A stretch of 64,000 nt of DNA from Lotus japonicus (Eukaryota > Streptophyta > Magnoliopsida > Fabales > Fabaceae): the NCBI RefSeq assembly GCF_012489685.1, contig NC_080045.1, forward strand, positions 5,275,001 to 5,339,000. Direction: 5' to 3'. The notes under the pieces are model-generated. The model saw only the letters and a list, made by a program, of their open reading frames with translations. It made no database searches and had not been told where the DNA came from. The position numbers and the translations under genes were made by a program. How positions within the stretch are numbered: the first letter of the stretch is position 1; each line of letters opens with the position of its first letter. This document shows, piece after piece, positions 1 through 10,254 of this stretch.

Positions 1-308
1 TATTCAAGGTAAATATTGCATCTTTAAATTTTACTTCACTTATCAATTAACTTTATCTCATGAAATTCATTTTTTAATGAAAAATGGACGAGTGGTGGAA
101 ACGAAAGATGGTGATGAAGATGCGCGTAAAATAATCATGGTTAATGGATGAACAAAGCTCAGAAAACACAACTTGCATATCTCATGTCCCTAAGAATGGA
201 ACACTGCATTACTATGATATATCAAAATCAAAATTTTAATTGATACATGAGTCTTTATTATTGAACCATCTCATTTTGGGTACCACACCCTAATCTGGCT
301 TAAGGTAC
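1..308. other. Intergenic flank left of the hAT nest
   Basis: AT-rich sequence with no convincing coding frame. It ends with the octamer TAAGGTAC directly before the outer hAT terminus. A similar GGTACCACA occurs just outside the other end of the element, but no clean target duplication can be aligned. Confidence 0.5.
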
Positions 309-400
309 CAGGGGCGGATCCATACCTTATATACCAGTGTGGCTAAACATAAAAGAAATTATAGACTAAAAAAATATATTGAAAATATAATGAAGTGTAT

Positions 401-1160
401 TTATAATGAAAATCGTCTATTATCCATTTTTTGAAAATGAGCTAAAATAACATCATTGTTAATTGTTCCAATAACATCTCTTTCTATAAAAGTTACAAGA
501 CGATCATTTAACCATTGATCACTCATTTTGTTACATAAATGACTCTTCACAAATTTCATAGTTGAAAAATTACGTTCCACGCTTGCAGTTGCTACCGACA
601 AGACTATTGCACTTTTTTGTTTCCACAAGTTTTGCACAAAGATCTGAAAGTCCTTTTAACTTTGCAAATTTTGGATCACATCGAACATTTCTAACATAAT
701 TCTGAAGCTGATGTCGCACTACCACTTCTGGCACAATTATAAAATTATTTGGATAAAGTTCAACCATCCTCAATAATTTTTGAACATCAAAAGCTTCAAA
801 TGATGATGAGTGACTCAAACATCAAACACATTGTAAAAGTTCAGTATTCTCTTCAACAAACCTAGCATTGAGCTCATGTAACTGCAAATCTAAAACACTA
901 AATAAACAATCATGCTTATAACGATGCAAATTAGAAACACTAGATGTGATAGCATGTAGTCTAGGTTTCTTCGCTTGCACATACAGTGCATCCAAATCAG
1001 GCACATCAATGTCATGCTTATTGCAAATTTTCATAACCTTAGATATAAGTTCTTCCCATCCATCATTCCTCATAACCTTAGATAAAAAAAAATTAAAAAA
1101 AAAAACCGGGGAATTCCCTTCAGGATACTTTGAATACCTTGATGTGATTTGCACTAACAC
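401..1160 (-). pseudogene. hAT transposase remnant, C-terminal part
   Basis: Three minus-strand pieces (822-1160, 570-818, 401-637) align in order with the last third of the intact transposase encoded at 2086-4437. Shared landmarks are NDGWEELISKV versus NDGWEPLLKEV, LDLQLHELNARF versus IDMQLQELNDRF, and the dimerisation motif VATASVERNFSTM versus VATATVERAFSAM. The pieces are separated by frame changes and a stop, and a segment between the second and third is missing. The N-terminal zinc finger and the first catalytic Asp residues are absent. The fragment cannot encode a working transposase. The hAT C-terminal dimerisation domain assignment follows from the motif order. Confidence 0.85.
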
Positions 1161-1399
1161 ATCAAACCCATCTTTGATAATAGTTTACAGAAGTATGATT
1201 CTCACACTTCACTCATGCATTAGTGAAGTAAAGGATGATTTAGGATAAAGTAAACAGGGGCGGACCCACATAGTGTTGAGGGGGTTCAACTGACCCCCCT
1301 GAAAAAAAAAATTCCTACCTACCCCCCTATAATAAATTTTTTTTGACCCCTCTGAAATTTTAAAATTGCACCCAGCCACCCTGACCCCACTACTCACTC

Positions 1400-1512
1400 A
1401 CACTCCTTTCTCTCTCTCTCTCACACACTCTCTCTCTCTCAGTCTCTCACGCTCACGCACTCACCCTCTCTCAAACTCTCACGCACAGACGCACTCATTC
1501 ACACAGCACCAC
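1400..1512. repeat. CT/CA-rich low-complexity tract in the hAT leader
   Basis: Runs of CTCTCT and CTCACGCACTC-like repeats, followed by a CACC/CGCC-rich patch up to about 1590. Frames across it are simple-sequence artefacts. Confidence 0.8.
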
Positions 1513-1579
1513 CACCACCGGCTGCCGCACCGCCACGGCACGACACCACCGGCCACCACCACGGCACCACTGGCGCCAC

Positions 1580-2050
1580 CGTCCATCTTTGCAAGCTGTT
1601 GAAGGTTAGTACTTAGTTAGGTTTAGGTTTGGAAAACCCCAAAATTGAAAACCCCAAAATTGAAAACCCAAAAATTGAAAATCCCTTGATATATTTGCAA
1701 GCTGTGGAATTTATCCTCTAATTTCTGATTGTCAACCTTCACGTTTTACAGACTTGCTCCTTTTGTTTTAAAGGTTAGTTTCCTTCCCATGGACTTATTT
1801 GGCACAACTCCTTTGTATCAGAGGGATTATTTGATTATTTCAATGCAGCATTGATGTTCTTTGCAATTGGTTTCTCAGATATTAACTTAAGAGATGTGTG
1901 ATACAATCATCCAAGTGATTTAACTATAGTATAAAATGTAACAAATCAGTATTCAGAATTTTTTAACTCTCTTTGTAGTTAAAATATATGCTTGTTGTCA
2001 AAACTGAAAGGAATTTTGTGTTAAGTATCCGTCCATCTTTGCAAGCTGTC
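1580..2050 (+). repeat. 21-bp direct repeat in the hAT leader, 450 bp apart
   Basis: The stretch beginning CCGTCCATCTTTGCAAGC recurs at about 1579-1599 and 2029-2049, with a weaker copy (ATTTGCAAGCTGTGGAA) near 1692. Either copy could mark an untranslated exon or a subterminal transposase-binding site. Between the copies, 1637-1682 holds three tandem units of about 15 bp containing CCCCAAAATTGAAAA. Confidence 0.75.
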
Positions 2051-2085
2051 GAACTAATTTAAGTCTACTCTATCTTGTGAAGGTC

Positions 2086-4437
2086 ATGGATAAATTTTTA
2101 GTAAAGAGAGCAAGGTCATCAAGTGAGCAATGTGGATCAAGCTCGTCACAACAACAACCACCACATGTTGAAGTTAATCTAAATGAGTTGCCATCGGATC
2201 CTGGATTGCGACCAAGAATTACAACATATCATCCTAATGATCAAGATAAGATACGGAGAGCATATTTGCAAAAAGGACCATGTCAACCTAAGAATCACAA
2301 CTTTCCACAAAAGAAAGTCGGAACCTCAAAAAGAAGATTTTCCACGGCATGGTTCACTGAATTTGGAAGTTGGTTAGAGTACAGCATTGAAAAAGATGCT
2401 GCATATTGTTTGTGTTGCTATCTCTTTAGGCCCGATCAAGGAAACCAAGGTGGTGGTGAGACATTTGTCACCAAGGGATTCAACAAATGGAACAACAAAG
2501 AAAGGATCACACTTCATGTTGGAAGTCCTAATAGTGCTCATAACATTGCTTTCAAGAAATGTCAGGACTTAATGAAACAAGATCAACATATTGACACTGT
2601 CATGTCTAGGCATTCTGACACACAACGCAACATCTACAGAACACGCTTAAAGGCAACAATTGATTGTGTTTGTTGGCTACTAAAGCAAGGCTTAGCTTTT
2701 CGTGGTCATGATGAGTCAAAGGGTTCTACCAGACAAGGTAACTTCCTTGAGCTACTTAAATTTCTTGCCATGCACAATGATTTGATAAAAAGTGTTGTTT
2801 TGGATAATGCTCCTGAAAACCATCAATTAATTGCTCCAACAATCCAAAAAGATATTGCTCATGCTGCTGCATCAGAAACTACTAATGTTATTATTGCTGA
2901 TATTGGAAATGAATTCTTTGCTATTCTTGTTGATGAAGCTCGTGACATATCAACTAAAGAACAAATGGCAATTGCTCTGCGTTATGTTAATAAAACTGGA
3001 AGTATTGTTGAGCGTTTTTTAGGCATTGTTCATGTTAAGGATACCACTGCTTCATCATTGAAATCAGCAATTGATGAACTATTTTGTAAACATGGGCTTA
3101 GTATATCAAGTATTCGTGGACAAGGTTATGATGGTGCTAGCAACATGAGTGGAGAATTTAATGGTCTGAAAAGTTTAATTTTAAGGGAGAATCCATGTGC
3201 ATATTATGTCCATTGCTTTGCTCATCAATTACAACTTACTTTAGTTGCTATTGCTCAAGAACATGGTGAAGTTTCCTTATTTTTTAACTTAGTCTCCAAG
3301 TTAATGAATGTTGTTGGGGGATCTTGCAAGCGAGTTGACATGCTTCATGAAAAACAATTGGAACATATTAGAGAAGAATTAAGCAGAGGAGAAATTTCTA
3401 GTGGGCAAGGTCTTAACCAAGAAACTAATCTGGCACGCCCTGCTGATACTCGTTGGAGTTCTCATTATGTCACTTTGGTTAGGATAATATTGATGTATTC
3501 TGCTATTATTGATGTTCTGCACATTATGAAAGAAGACGGATACCCCCGACAGGCAAAAGGTGAAGCATCTGGTCTTTTAATTATGTTGCAAGGTTTTGAT
3601 TTTGTATTCTTCTTGCATTTGATGAGACGTGTATTGGGTATTTCACATGAATTGTCACAATCATTGCAAAGGAAAGATCAAGACATCATGAATGCTATGA
3701 ACTTGGTTAACATCACAAAGACTAGGTTTGCATCACTTAGGAATGATGGATGGGAGCCTTTATTGAAGGAAGTAACTTTATTTTGCAATAAGCAATCTAT
3801 TAGTGTTCCTCCTATGGAAAGTGTGTTTGTTAGTGGGCAGTCACGGCGTCAAACGCGTAGCATTACAACAGAGCATCATTATCGTGTTGAGTTATTTTAT
3901 ACCGTGATAGATATGCAGCTTCAAGAACTCAATGACCGTTTTAGTGAGATTAATACCCAATTGCTCCTTTGTTTGGCTTCTTTGGATCCATCTAATTTGT
4001 TCTCTGCTTTTGATAAGGCAAAGGTGTTGGAATTTGTAAGTTTTTATCCAAATGAGTTCACTCCATTTAATTTAGTGATGCTTGATAATGCACTAGATTG
4101 TTACATCATGGATATGCGAACAAGTGATGAATTTGCCTCTTTGGAAGGACTCCAACAACTTTCAGAGAAGTTGGTTGAAAAAGGAAGACATGTTGTGTAT
4201 CCACTTGTTTATCTTCTTTTGAAATTGGCACTGATTTTGCCTGTTGCAACAGCCACTGTAGAAAGAGCTTTCTCTGCTATGAATATTGTGAAGAATAGGC
4301 TGCGTAACCGAATTGGAGATACATGGATGAATGATTGTTTAGTTACTTATATTGAGAGTGATGTATTTAATAACATTGACTCTGAGCTTATTGTTCAACG
4401 ATTTCAGAATATGAAATCGCGTAGAGGACAACTATGA
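2086..4437 (+). CDS. hAT transposase, 783 aa, intact frame
   Basis: Cut-and-paste transposase of the hAT superfamily (TTF-type zinc finger / DUF4371 / hAT dimerisation architecture). I start it at the ATG at 2086 (MDKFLVKRARSSS), nine bases inside a longer open frame. An N-terminal TTF-type zinc finger follows (about residues 75-150, with AYCLCCYLF). Then comes the RNase H-like catalytic core: Asp283 in ILVDEARD, Asp349 in GQGYDGASNMSG, the conserved His-Cys-x-x-His patch HCFAH at 376-380, and Glu726 in the C-terminal dimerisation block TATVERAFSAMN. No stop or frameshift is visible, and the length is normal for this group. It sits in an element with matching termini and an exact 8-bp target duplication, so it probably encodes, or recently encoded, the protein that moved this copy and related non-autonomous ones. 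Confidence 0.93.
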   Translation: MDKFLVKRARSSSEQCGSSSSQQQPPHVEVNLNELPSDPGLRPRITTYHPNDQDKIRRAYLQKGPCQPKNHNFPQKKVGTSKRRFSTAWFTEFGSWLEYSIEKDAAYCLCCYLFRPDQGNQGGGETFVTKGFNKWNNKERITLHVGSPNSAHNIAFKKCQDLMKQDQHIDTVMSRHSDTQRNIYRTRLKATIDCVCWLLKQGLAFRGHDESKGSTRQGNFLELLKFLAMHNDLIKSVVLDNAPENHQLIAPTIQKDIAHAAASETTNVIIADIGNEFFAILVDEARDISTKEQMAIALRYVNKTGSIVERFLGIVHVKDTTASSLKSAIDELFCKHGLSISSIRGQGYDGASNMSGEFNGLKSLILRENPCAYYVHCFAHQLQLTLVAIAQEHGEVSLFFNLVSKLMNVVGGSCKRVDMLHEKQLEHIREELSRGEISSGQGLNQETNLARPADTRWSSHYVTLVRIILMYSAIIDVLHIMKEDGYPRQAKGEASGLLIMLQGFDFVFFLHLMRRVLGISHELSQSLQRKDQDIMNAMNLVNITKTRFASLRNDGWEPLLKEVTLFCNKQSISVPPMESVFVSGQSRRQTRSITTEHHYRVELFYTVIDMQLQELNDRFSEINTQLLLCLASLDPSNLFSAFDKAKVLEFVSFYPNEFTPFNLVMLDNALDCYIMDMRTSDEFASLEGLQQLSEKLVEKGRHVVYPLVYLLLKLALILPVATATVERAFSAMNIVKNRLRNRIGDTWMNDCLVTYIESDVFNNIDSELIVQRFQNMKSRRGQL

Positions 4438-4754
4438 TTTGTATAATTTCTTATGTATAAACATATTACAGTTGTTTTTAATTATATTTTTTATCGATGT
4501 ACTCATTTGAAAAATTTGACCCCCCTGACCCCGGGGTCCTGGATCCGCCACTGAAAGTAAATAGAAGAAAAATTGACAAAAATAAAGTCTAATTTCGTAC
4601 ATATGTCTCTCCAGTTTTCTGCCAAAATATCTCTTTATATAGATATTTTAATATCCCTTGGTGAAGAGAAACATCACTTGGAGAAACAATTGTCAGAAAA
4701 CCGTTATATATTATTAATGTTCAAAATGTATACAAACGGCTATGTTGGTTTATT

Positions 4755-4900
4755 TGACACGCGTCAGGTGGCATAACTGACGGTCCTGGGGTCGTGAGTT
4801 CAAACCCCACCGACGCATTTTTTTGCTATAAACTTGAATTGAGGTAGCATAGGGTGTTGCCTATCCATTAGACCAAATCACTACATCAGTTAAATGCCGA
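4755..4900. repeat. tRNA-like / SINE-like remnant
   Basis: 4796-4816 resembles a tRNA T-arm and 3' acceptor strand (AGTTCAAACCCCACCGACGC), and 4761-4767 (GCGTCAG) can pair with the acceptor strand, but the anticodon arm is missing. On the opposite strand about 4860-4890 resembles a tRNA D-arm or A box (TGGTCTAATGGATAGGC). The combination suggests a decayed SINE inside the right arm of the outer hAT rather than a functional tRNA. Confidence 0.35.
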
Positions 4901-5019
4901 ACATTAATTAATATAATCAATGATAAAATTCACATTTCCAAGTTCATCTTTTGAAAATATTTCTCACAAAAACTAGTGTTGCTATAGCCACACTTAGCCT
5001 ATGAGTGGGTCCGCCCATG

Positions 5020-5614
5020 GTACCACAGCAAGCACACACACACACATATATATATATATAGATACGAGACTTCATGTTTTAATCTAGATCATTCATGATT
5101 AAATTTTGTGGTCGTGATTTATTCTTATTTTCTCACATAATTAAGATTACCTTTCTCATTATATATATATATATATTATCCTTTTACATATATTGTTCAT
5201 TACCCATTTGAGCTGGTAGGATGAATCACACAATATTAATGGTCTGGCATCAACGTTACGTGAGGTCTTAGACATAAGAAAGTAGCAATAAATACAAATC
5301 GTACATGAAACAAGATAAAGAAAAGAATTCAATTAAAGACCTAAAAAAAAAATTGAAGGAGCTCGAATACATTAATTCCAGGCCTAAAGTTAACCATTAC
5401 AGGAATCTATGAGATTCTCTCATAATTTAATTAACTTTGTTTTTTCTGATCATGCAATTGAGATTGCTTCCATGTGAAGTGTGTACCATTAGCATTATTT
5501 GGACTAATATTGGTCTTCATACCGAAAAGAAGAAATATCGAAGAGTATATCTTTGTCGGACTGCCGAATCAACCAGGCCATAGCCCATTAGCCAGGTACA
5601 AGGAAAGATGATAA
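5020..5614. other. Intergenic sequence with microsatellites
   Basis: Contains (CA)n(TA)n at about 5034-5060 and (AT)n at about 5160-5177. No gene is recognised. Confidence 0.6.
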
Positions 5615-5650
5615 CACTACAAAAACAAAAACCAAAAACGCGCAGTACAT
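5615..5650 (+). mobile_element. Possible CACTA-type left terminus
   Basis: Starts CACTACAAAAACAAAAACC, matching the CACTA terminal pattern, and is followed to about 5940 by short reiterated motifs such as GCAACGGTTGTAGTTGCCG that look like subterminal repeats. No transposase is present. The right-end candidate at 7415 carries a different subterminal motif, so pairing the two is uncertain. Confidence 0.35.
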
Positions 5651-7261
5651 ATATATATATATATAGCGGCGGTTTGTTTCTTTGTTTAGCAGAAATATTT
5701 AGCCTCCGTAGAGAAATTATTGGCAGTTTTGAAAACCCCATAGTTGCGTTTGCCACAAACAATGATCAACTGCATTTTTCAGCAACCTCTCGGACACGTA
5801 TAATTTAGTGGTGGTTTTTAACTTTTCACAGTTGCAAGTTTTGTATAATTTTAAAATAGCATAAGAAATGGTATTTTGCAACGGTTGTAGTTGCCGTAAT
5901 AAGGATGTAATTGTTATTATGTAACGCAACGGTTTCCGACTCCCTAAACTGTTTCATGGGTGCAAAAAGCACCTAAAAATAGCATGTGAGCCCCTGAAAC
6001 CTAGAATGTTAATTTGGAATTTATCATACTAATTAGTAATAACTAAAGAAATGATTTTTCTTAATTGGGAGTGAAAAAAGAGAGAGGGACCAAAAGAAAA
6101 AGAAAAATCCTAATCTTCCCAATAGAAGACAAGAAACATGACTAAATAAACCACTACAGAGGACAAAGGTTTCCAAAAAAAAAGTGGACGAGGAATAATT
6201 TTTTTTAACAAAGTGAATGAATAGTGGCTCTTTGAAAGAACACCACTTGAATTTGAGCCTAAAATTATACTAATTAAACAACAAGTCATAGCAGAAGCTG
6301 TCCTAGAATTTTAAGAACTCTTATAGAGAATACTTTGTCAAAAGGACTAACAAACCATCACATAGTACATAATATACAAAAATTAGTTCAAATATGAAAA
6401 ACTCTTTTAGAAAAAATTTGTCAATAAGTAATATTAGACGTACATACCAATTCGCAAGACTGTTTGAAACTCCCAGACTCCTTCAATAAAATTGTTGTAA
6501 ATTTAGAAGAATGCTAAAAAAATGAATAATATTTTCACAAGACTTTTACAGTGCCCCTTTTATAGGGAGAACCGCTCTATTGTAAATCCAACAAAAGTGG
6601 GTAGGACGTCTAAAAAATCATAATTGTCAAAAACGCCTCGCGCAATTAAACATGCATGAGGGTGGAAAATCTTGTCGTTGAGGGAAAGGGAAAGGTCAAG
6701 GGAGATGCCGAGACCGAGGGAAAGGGTAAAGGTGGTGGAGGAGGAGAGACGGGGCAGAATAAGTAACTTTACCGAATGGAGGGTGATAGTTGCCGAAGGA
6801 GGTTGAGGGTGGGTGAGGATGAGAGGGCCTGAGGGAGATGTTGGGGGTGATAGTGGTAACGAAAGAGGGAGGAAGGTGAGGCAATGGGCGACAGAGGAGG
6901 ATTGGGGGGGGGGGGAGGAGGGTCGAGGGAAGGTAAGGGGGAAGGGCGGCGAAGTAGGGGGAGTTTGGCAAGGCAGGGAGAGACGCGGAGGAAGGTGAAA
7001 GATTGGAAAGAGTACGTGTTTGGGGAAAATGCGGAAGAGAGGCTTATAGTAAAATTTTGGGCAAAGAAGTCAATGGTCATTAGTGGTGGCTTGGCCGATG
7101 TGAACTTTGCCCATGAAATAGGTCGTGTCCATGTGGCATTAGCGTCGGTCATACTACGTTTGCCGAGGAACATAACGTTAGCCTTTAGGCGCTCTAATTT
7201 CCAACAAGCAAACACTACGTTGACCAGTTATTAATTTAGGGAATATTTAAACTGACAGTAA
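5651..7261. other. Intergenic sequence, strongly purine-skewed in part
   Basis: About 6665-6990 is extremely G/A-rich on the plus strand (GGGGGAGG, GAGGAGG) and includes an 11-base G run near 6905. Its frames on either strand are compositional artefacts (Arg/Gly-rich or Pro/Leu-rich). Around 7130-7225, motifs such as TTAGCGTCGG and ACTACGTT repeat and resemble the CACTA-like end at 7415. Confidence 0.5.
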
Positions 7262-7415
7262 ATATCTCAATTAGCAGACACAATGTAACGTCGGTTAAGT
7301 CGACGCTAAACTAACGTGTTTTTTTTTGCTTTGTGTTGTTGGTTTTGCGGACGCTAATTAGCAAAATTTAGCGTCGGTGTGACAACCGACGCTAAAACAA
7401 ACTTTTGATGTAGTT
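7262..7415 (+). mobile_element. CACTA-like right terminus with palindromic subterminal repeats
   Basis: The motif AGCGTCGG and its complement CCGACGCT recur several times, including a hairpin-forming pair separated by GTGTGACAA at about 7368-7397. The block ends ACTTTTGATGTAGTT, whose complement AACTACATCAAAAGT is CACTA-like apart from the first base. A related end, sharing the complement of TGTTTTAGCGT, occurs at 11060. Confidence 0.5.
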
Positions 7416-8426
7416 TGACACCACAATCTCACTCACACTTAGCATGATATATAGAGAGAAAAAATAAAAGTAAAGGATTGTGACGTGCTAAGGAAAAAAA
7501 AAATGGTGAAAATAATATGTAAGAGAAAGTTTGGTGTGTACATGTGTATACTATATAAATTTTTTTTTTTTTTTTTTTGATGAAAAATGGACTAGGGGAT
7601 CACATAATAGAGCTTATTTCTTTAATTACATCACCATGCAAGTAAGTGTGAGGAAGAAGGTGAGGAAGAGAAAGGGAAGGGGGAATTCATACATGTAAAC
7701 CGGATTCATGACAATACAAAACAGAGGTTCCCTCTCACCAGTTCCCGTGATGAGCGACGTGATTAGGAAACGTGCTTGGAAAAAAGCAAAAGCTTGGTAG
7801 TAGTGGCTGGTATGAAGTGCACGTCCTTTTGCTAAATTGCAAACAAACTAGCTAGCTTAGTCAAAAAGTAACTACGACTACAAATATGTATCCACTTACC
7901 ACCACAATAGACCAAAATTTGAACCTTCACCTCTTTAATTAATAATTTTTTTTTAAATTAATATTATATTATAATATTAAGTTTTCCATTAATGAAAAGA
8001 TCTATATCAATATTCTATTCTCATAGCCTGAAACATCTATGTCTATCTATGCGTATAAAAAAGTTTATCTTCTCTGAAAAATGGAATTGACCTTGCACCA
8101 AGTTGGTGTCGTTTCAGATTTGGCTTGTTGGTCGCTCTCATTATTCAATTTTCGTCTCCTTCGTGGCCGCAAGTTGTAACATTATTAATACGAGTTTGAT
8201 CAAATTATCCAATAATGTTTTGATTTTTGAATGTACCAGATACTGTTATTGGAAGCCAATAAAGTAATTGGGTCATATAAAGGTTAGAAGTTTCAACATC
8301 GTTTAGTTTTCTTCACATAGCTCAGCGACCTACCTATACCAAACGATAAAATTCCGAAGTAGTTGGTGAACAAGACTACGAGAGTGATGGTTACTTGACC
8401 TTAATGCGGCTTAAGGGTTAGTATTA
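7416..8426. other. Intergenic, no gene recognised
   Basis: AT-rich, with an 18-base T run near 7560-7579. Nothing coding or structured enough to name. Confidence 0.5.
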
Positions 8427-8915
8427 GACCATGTACAATGGTCTGTTGAAACTGATGTTGAATGTTGTTGAAACATGTTTAGCCCTTGCATTGGTCTGTT
8501 GAATGTTGTTGAAGTTGGGAAAATGTTGAAACCGTTCAACATTGTTGAGAGGAGCATCCGGAGCCACGTGGCAGCTCCGGATTGGAGAACGCTAGGCGCG
8601 TGCAGGACACGCGCCGACAACGCGCGTGGCGTGTCAGTGGGAGAGGAGAGAGAAGACCGAGTGGGTGAGGATGGGACGCGTGGCAGCGTCCCATTGGCCA
8701 GCCGGATTTTTTTTTTAAAAAAACTTTAAACTGAATTATCTTGTTGAAATTTTTTTTTTTTTTTTTTTTTTTTTACCAAAATTCATAACTTTTTTTTCTC
8801 TATAAATAGAGACTTGGTTTGATAGATTTGGACACAGAAAAAAAAACCAAGTTTTTCCCCATCTTTATTATCTCTCTCACCATCTTATTATCCTTCTATT
8901 AGCATTTGTTTTGAA

Positions 8916-9665
8916 ATGGATCCCAACAATCACCATTACAACACCCAGAATTCTTCAAGCTACCCAATTTCCAACCAAAATCCCAACAACTATGAAGATC
9001 CAAATCAATTTTCTTACCCACGTCCTCAAAATCCCACCAATTATCAAGTCTCACATCAATTCTCCAACCAACGTCCTCAAAATCCAAACTATTTTCAAGT
9101 CCCACATCAATTCTCCAACCAACATCCTCAAAATCCAAACTATTATCCAGATCCAAATCAGTATTCGAACCAGTCATCATTTGTTCCAAACTTTCATCCA
9201 TCTTATGGATCTGTGAGATATCCATCTCAAACACCCCAGTCTAGTGGTTATATGCCAATGGTTCGTGCAAATTTTCCTAGTGTTGATGGACCGGAATTTC
9301 CGGAATTTTCAACACAAGTCAATCTTGGTGACGGGTCAGCTGATAATGAAGTCAATGAAGTCACTCCTAAGAGCAAAAAAACGCATGCACCCGCATGGAA
9401 CACTGCACAAAATATGGTGCTAATTAGTGGGTGGATTAACTGTGGAACAAGCAGTGTTGTGGGGAAAAACCAGAAAGGAGAAACATTTTGGAGAGATATT
9501 GCTGAGTATTGTAATGAGCATTGCTCATTCGATCCTCCGCGTGATGGAATTGCATGTCGAAACCGTTGGAATTATATGAACAAAATACTGGGTAAATGGA
9601 TTGGCGCTTATGATGCCGCTAAGCGTCAAAATAGAAGGTACTACAGCACTGGAGTGTTTACGTAG
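8916..9665 (+). pseudogene. Pong ORF1-like Myb/SANT protein, C-terminus lost
   Basis: The 249-residue open frame begins at the first ATG after a TATA-like TATAAATAGA (about 8800). Residues 1-90 are Asn/Pro/Gln-rich and contain imperfect tandem repeats of the type QFSNQxPQNPNYxxxPHQ. Residues about 155-235 form the Myb/SANT-like domain of plant Pong ORF1 proteins (WNTAQNMVLISGWINCGTSS, FWRDIAEYCNEHC, CRNRWNYMNKILGKWIGAYD). After AYDAAKRQNRR the frame runs into unrelated codons and a stop at 9663, where the deletion joins it out of frame to ORF2. In complete elements this protein assists the transposase in DNA binding. Confidence 0.85.
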
Positions 9666-10254
9666 ATTCTGTAATGGAATCATACGATTGTATGAGCACG
9701 AGTACCTGAGAGCACCAACTCAAGAGGACCTGCAAAGAATACTACAGGTTAGTGAACAAAGGGGGTTCCCAGGCATGATCGGGAGTATTGACTGCATGCA
9801 CTGGGAGTGGAAAAATTGTCCTAAAGCATGGGAAGGTCAATTTACTAGAGGGGATAAGGGAACCACTACAGTTATTCTTGAAGCAGTTGCATCTCATGAT
9901 CTATGGATCTGGCATGCCTTTTTTGGATGTCCGGGAACGTTGAACGACATAAACGTTCTAGATCGATCACCAGTGTTTGATGATGTGGAACAGGGAAAGG
10001 CTCCAACTGTGAGTTTCATATTACATAATATGATTGTTGAGGATGAACGAGATACATTTGCTCAACGTTGGACCGATTTTGAGCAATCTGGGGAAGGTGG
10101 ATCTAGTACACCGCAACCATACTCGACCGAGGTGTTACCCGCTTTTGCAAATCATGTGCGTGCTAGATCCGAGTTGCGTGATTCGAACGTTCATCACGAA
10201 CTGCAAGCAGATCTAGTGAAGCACATATGGACAAAGTTTGCAAATGCTTTGTGA
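9636..10254 (+). pseudogene. Pong ORF2 (DDE transposase) with two deletions
   Basis: The sequence belongs to the plant DDE_Tnp_4/HARBI1-like nuclease family. From about 9644 it reads TALECLRRFCNG, then GFPGMIGSIDCMHWEWKNCP with the first catalytic Asp, and LWIWHAFFGCPGTLNDINVL with the second. After GKAPTVSF it jumps directly to ILHNMIVEDERDTFAQRWTD. The segment that carries the third acidic residue in relatives is missing, by my estimate about 85-90 codons. The N-terminal part is also missing at the junction with ORF1, and the frame differs from ORF1. This copy cannot encode an active transposase. Confidence 0.88.

Larger units (their letters stand above)
1255..4553 (+). mobile_element. Apparently complete hAT transposon, 3.3 kb
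   Basis: The termini are CAGGGGCGGACCCA (left) and, on the opposite strand, CAGTGGCGGATCCA (right), imperfect terminal inverted repeats typical of plant hAT elements. Both ends are bordered by the identical 8-bp target duplication AAAGTAAA (1247-1254 and 4554-4561), the hAT hallmark. A single long transposase frame lies inside, preceded by about 830 bp of leader that includes CT-rich and CCAAAATTGAAAA repeats. The exact duplication and the unbroken frame point to a recent insertion, into the minus-strand hAT remnant around it. Whether the element is still mobile cannot be told from sequence alone. Confidence 0.93.
309..5019 (-). mobile_element. Older, decayed hAT element carrying a nested hAT
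   Basis: The left end reads CAGGGGCGGATCCAT. The right end, read from the other strand, gives a near-identical terminus (CATGGGCGGACCCAC). Just inside both ends lies a matching subterminal inverted motif around AGTGTGGCTA (about 339 on the left, about 4989-4999 on the right). The coding remnant runs on the minus strand and covers only the C-terminal third of a transposase, so this copy was already deleted or decayed. A complete second hAT lies at 1255-4553; removing it leaves about 1.4 kb. The 8-bp target duplication can no longer be recognised, which fits greater age. Confidence 0.7.

Noticed and set aside
1366..1602. Open frame of 78 codons over CT/CAC repeats
   Set aside because: Product is Thr/Leu/Ser/His-rich simple sequence inside a transposon leader.
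4761..4816. Candidate tRNA gene
   Set aside because: Acceptor and T-arm-like parts exist, but there is no anticodon arm and the total length is about 56 bases.
6696..7234. Long Pro/Leu-rich minus-strand frames and Arg/Gly-rich plus-strand frames
   Set aside because: Explained by the purine-skewed tract; no domain or homology, and frames coexist on both strands.
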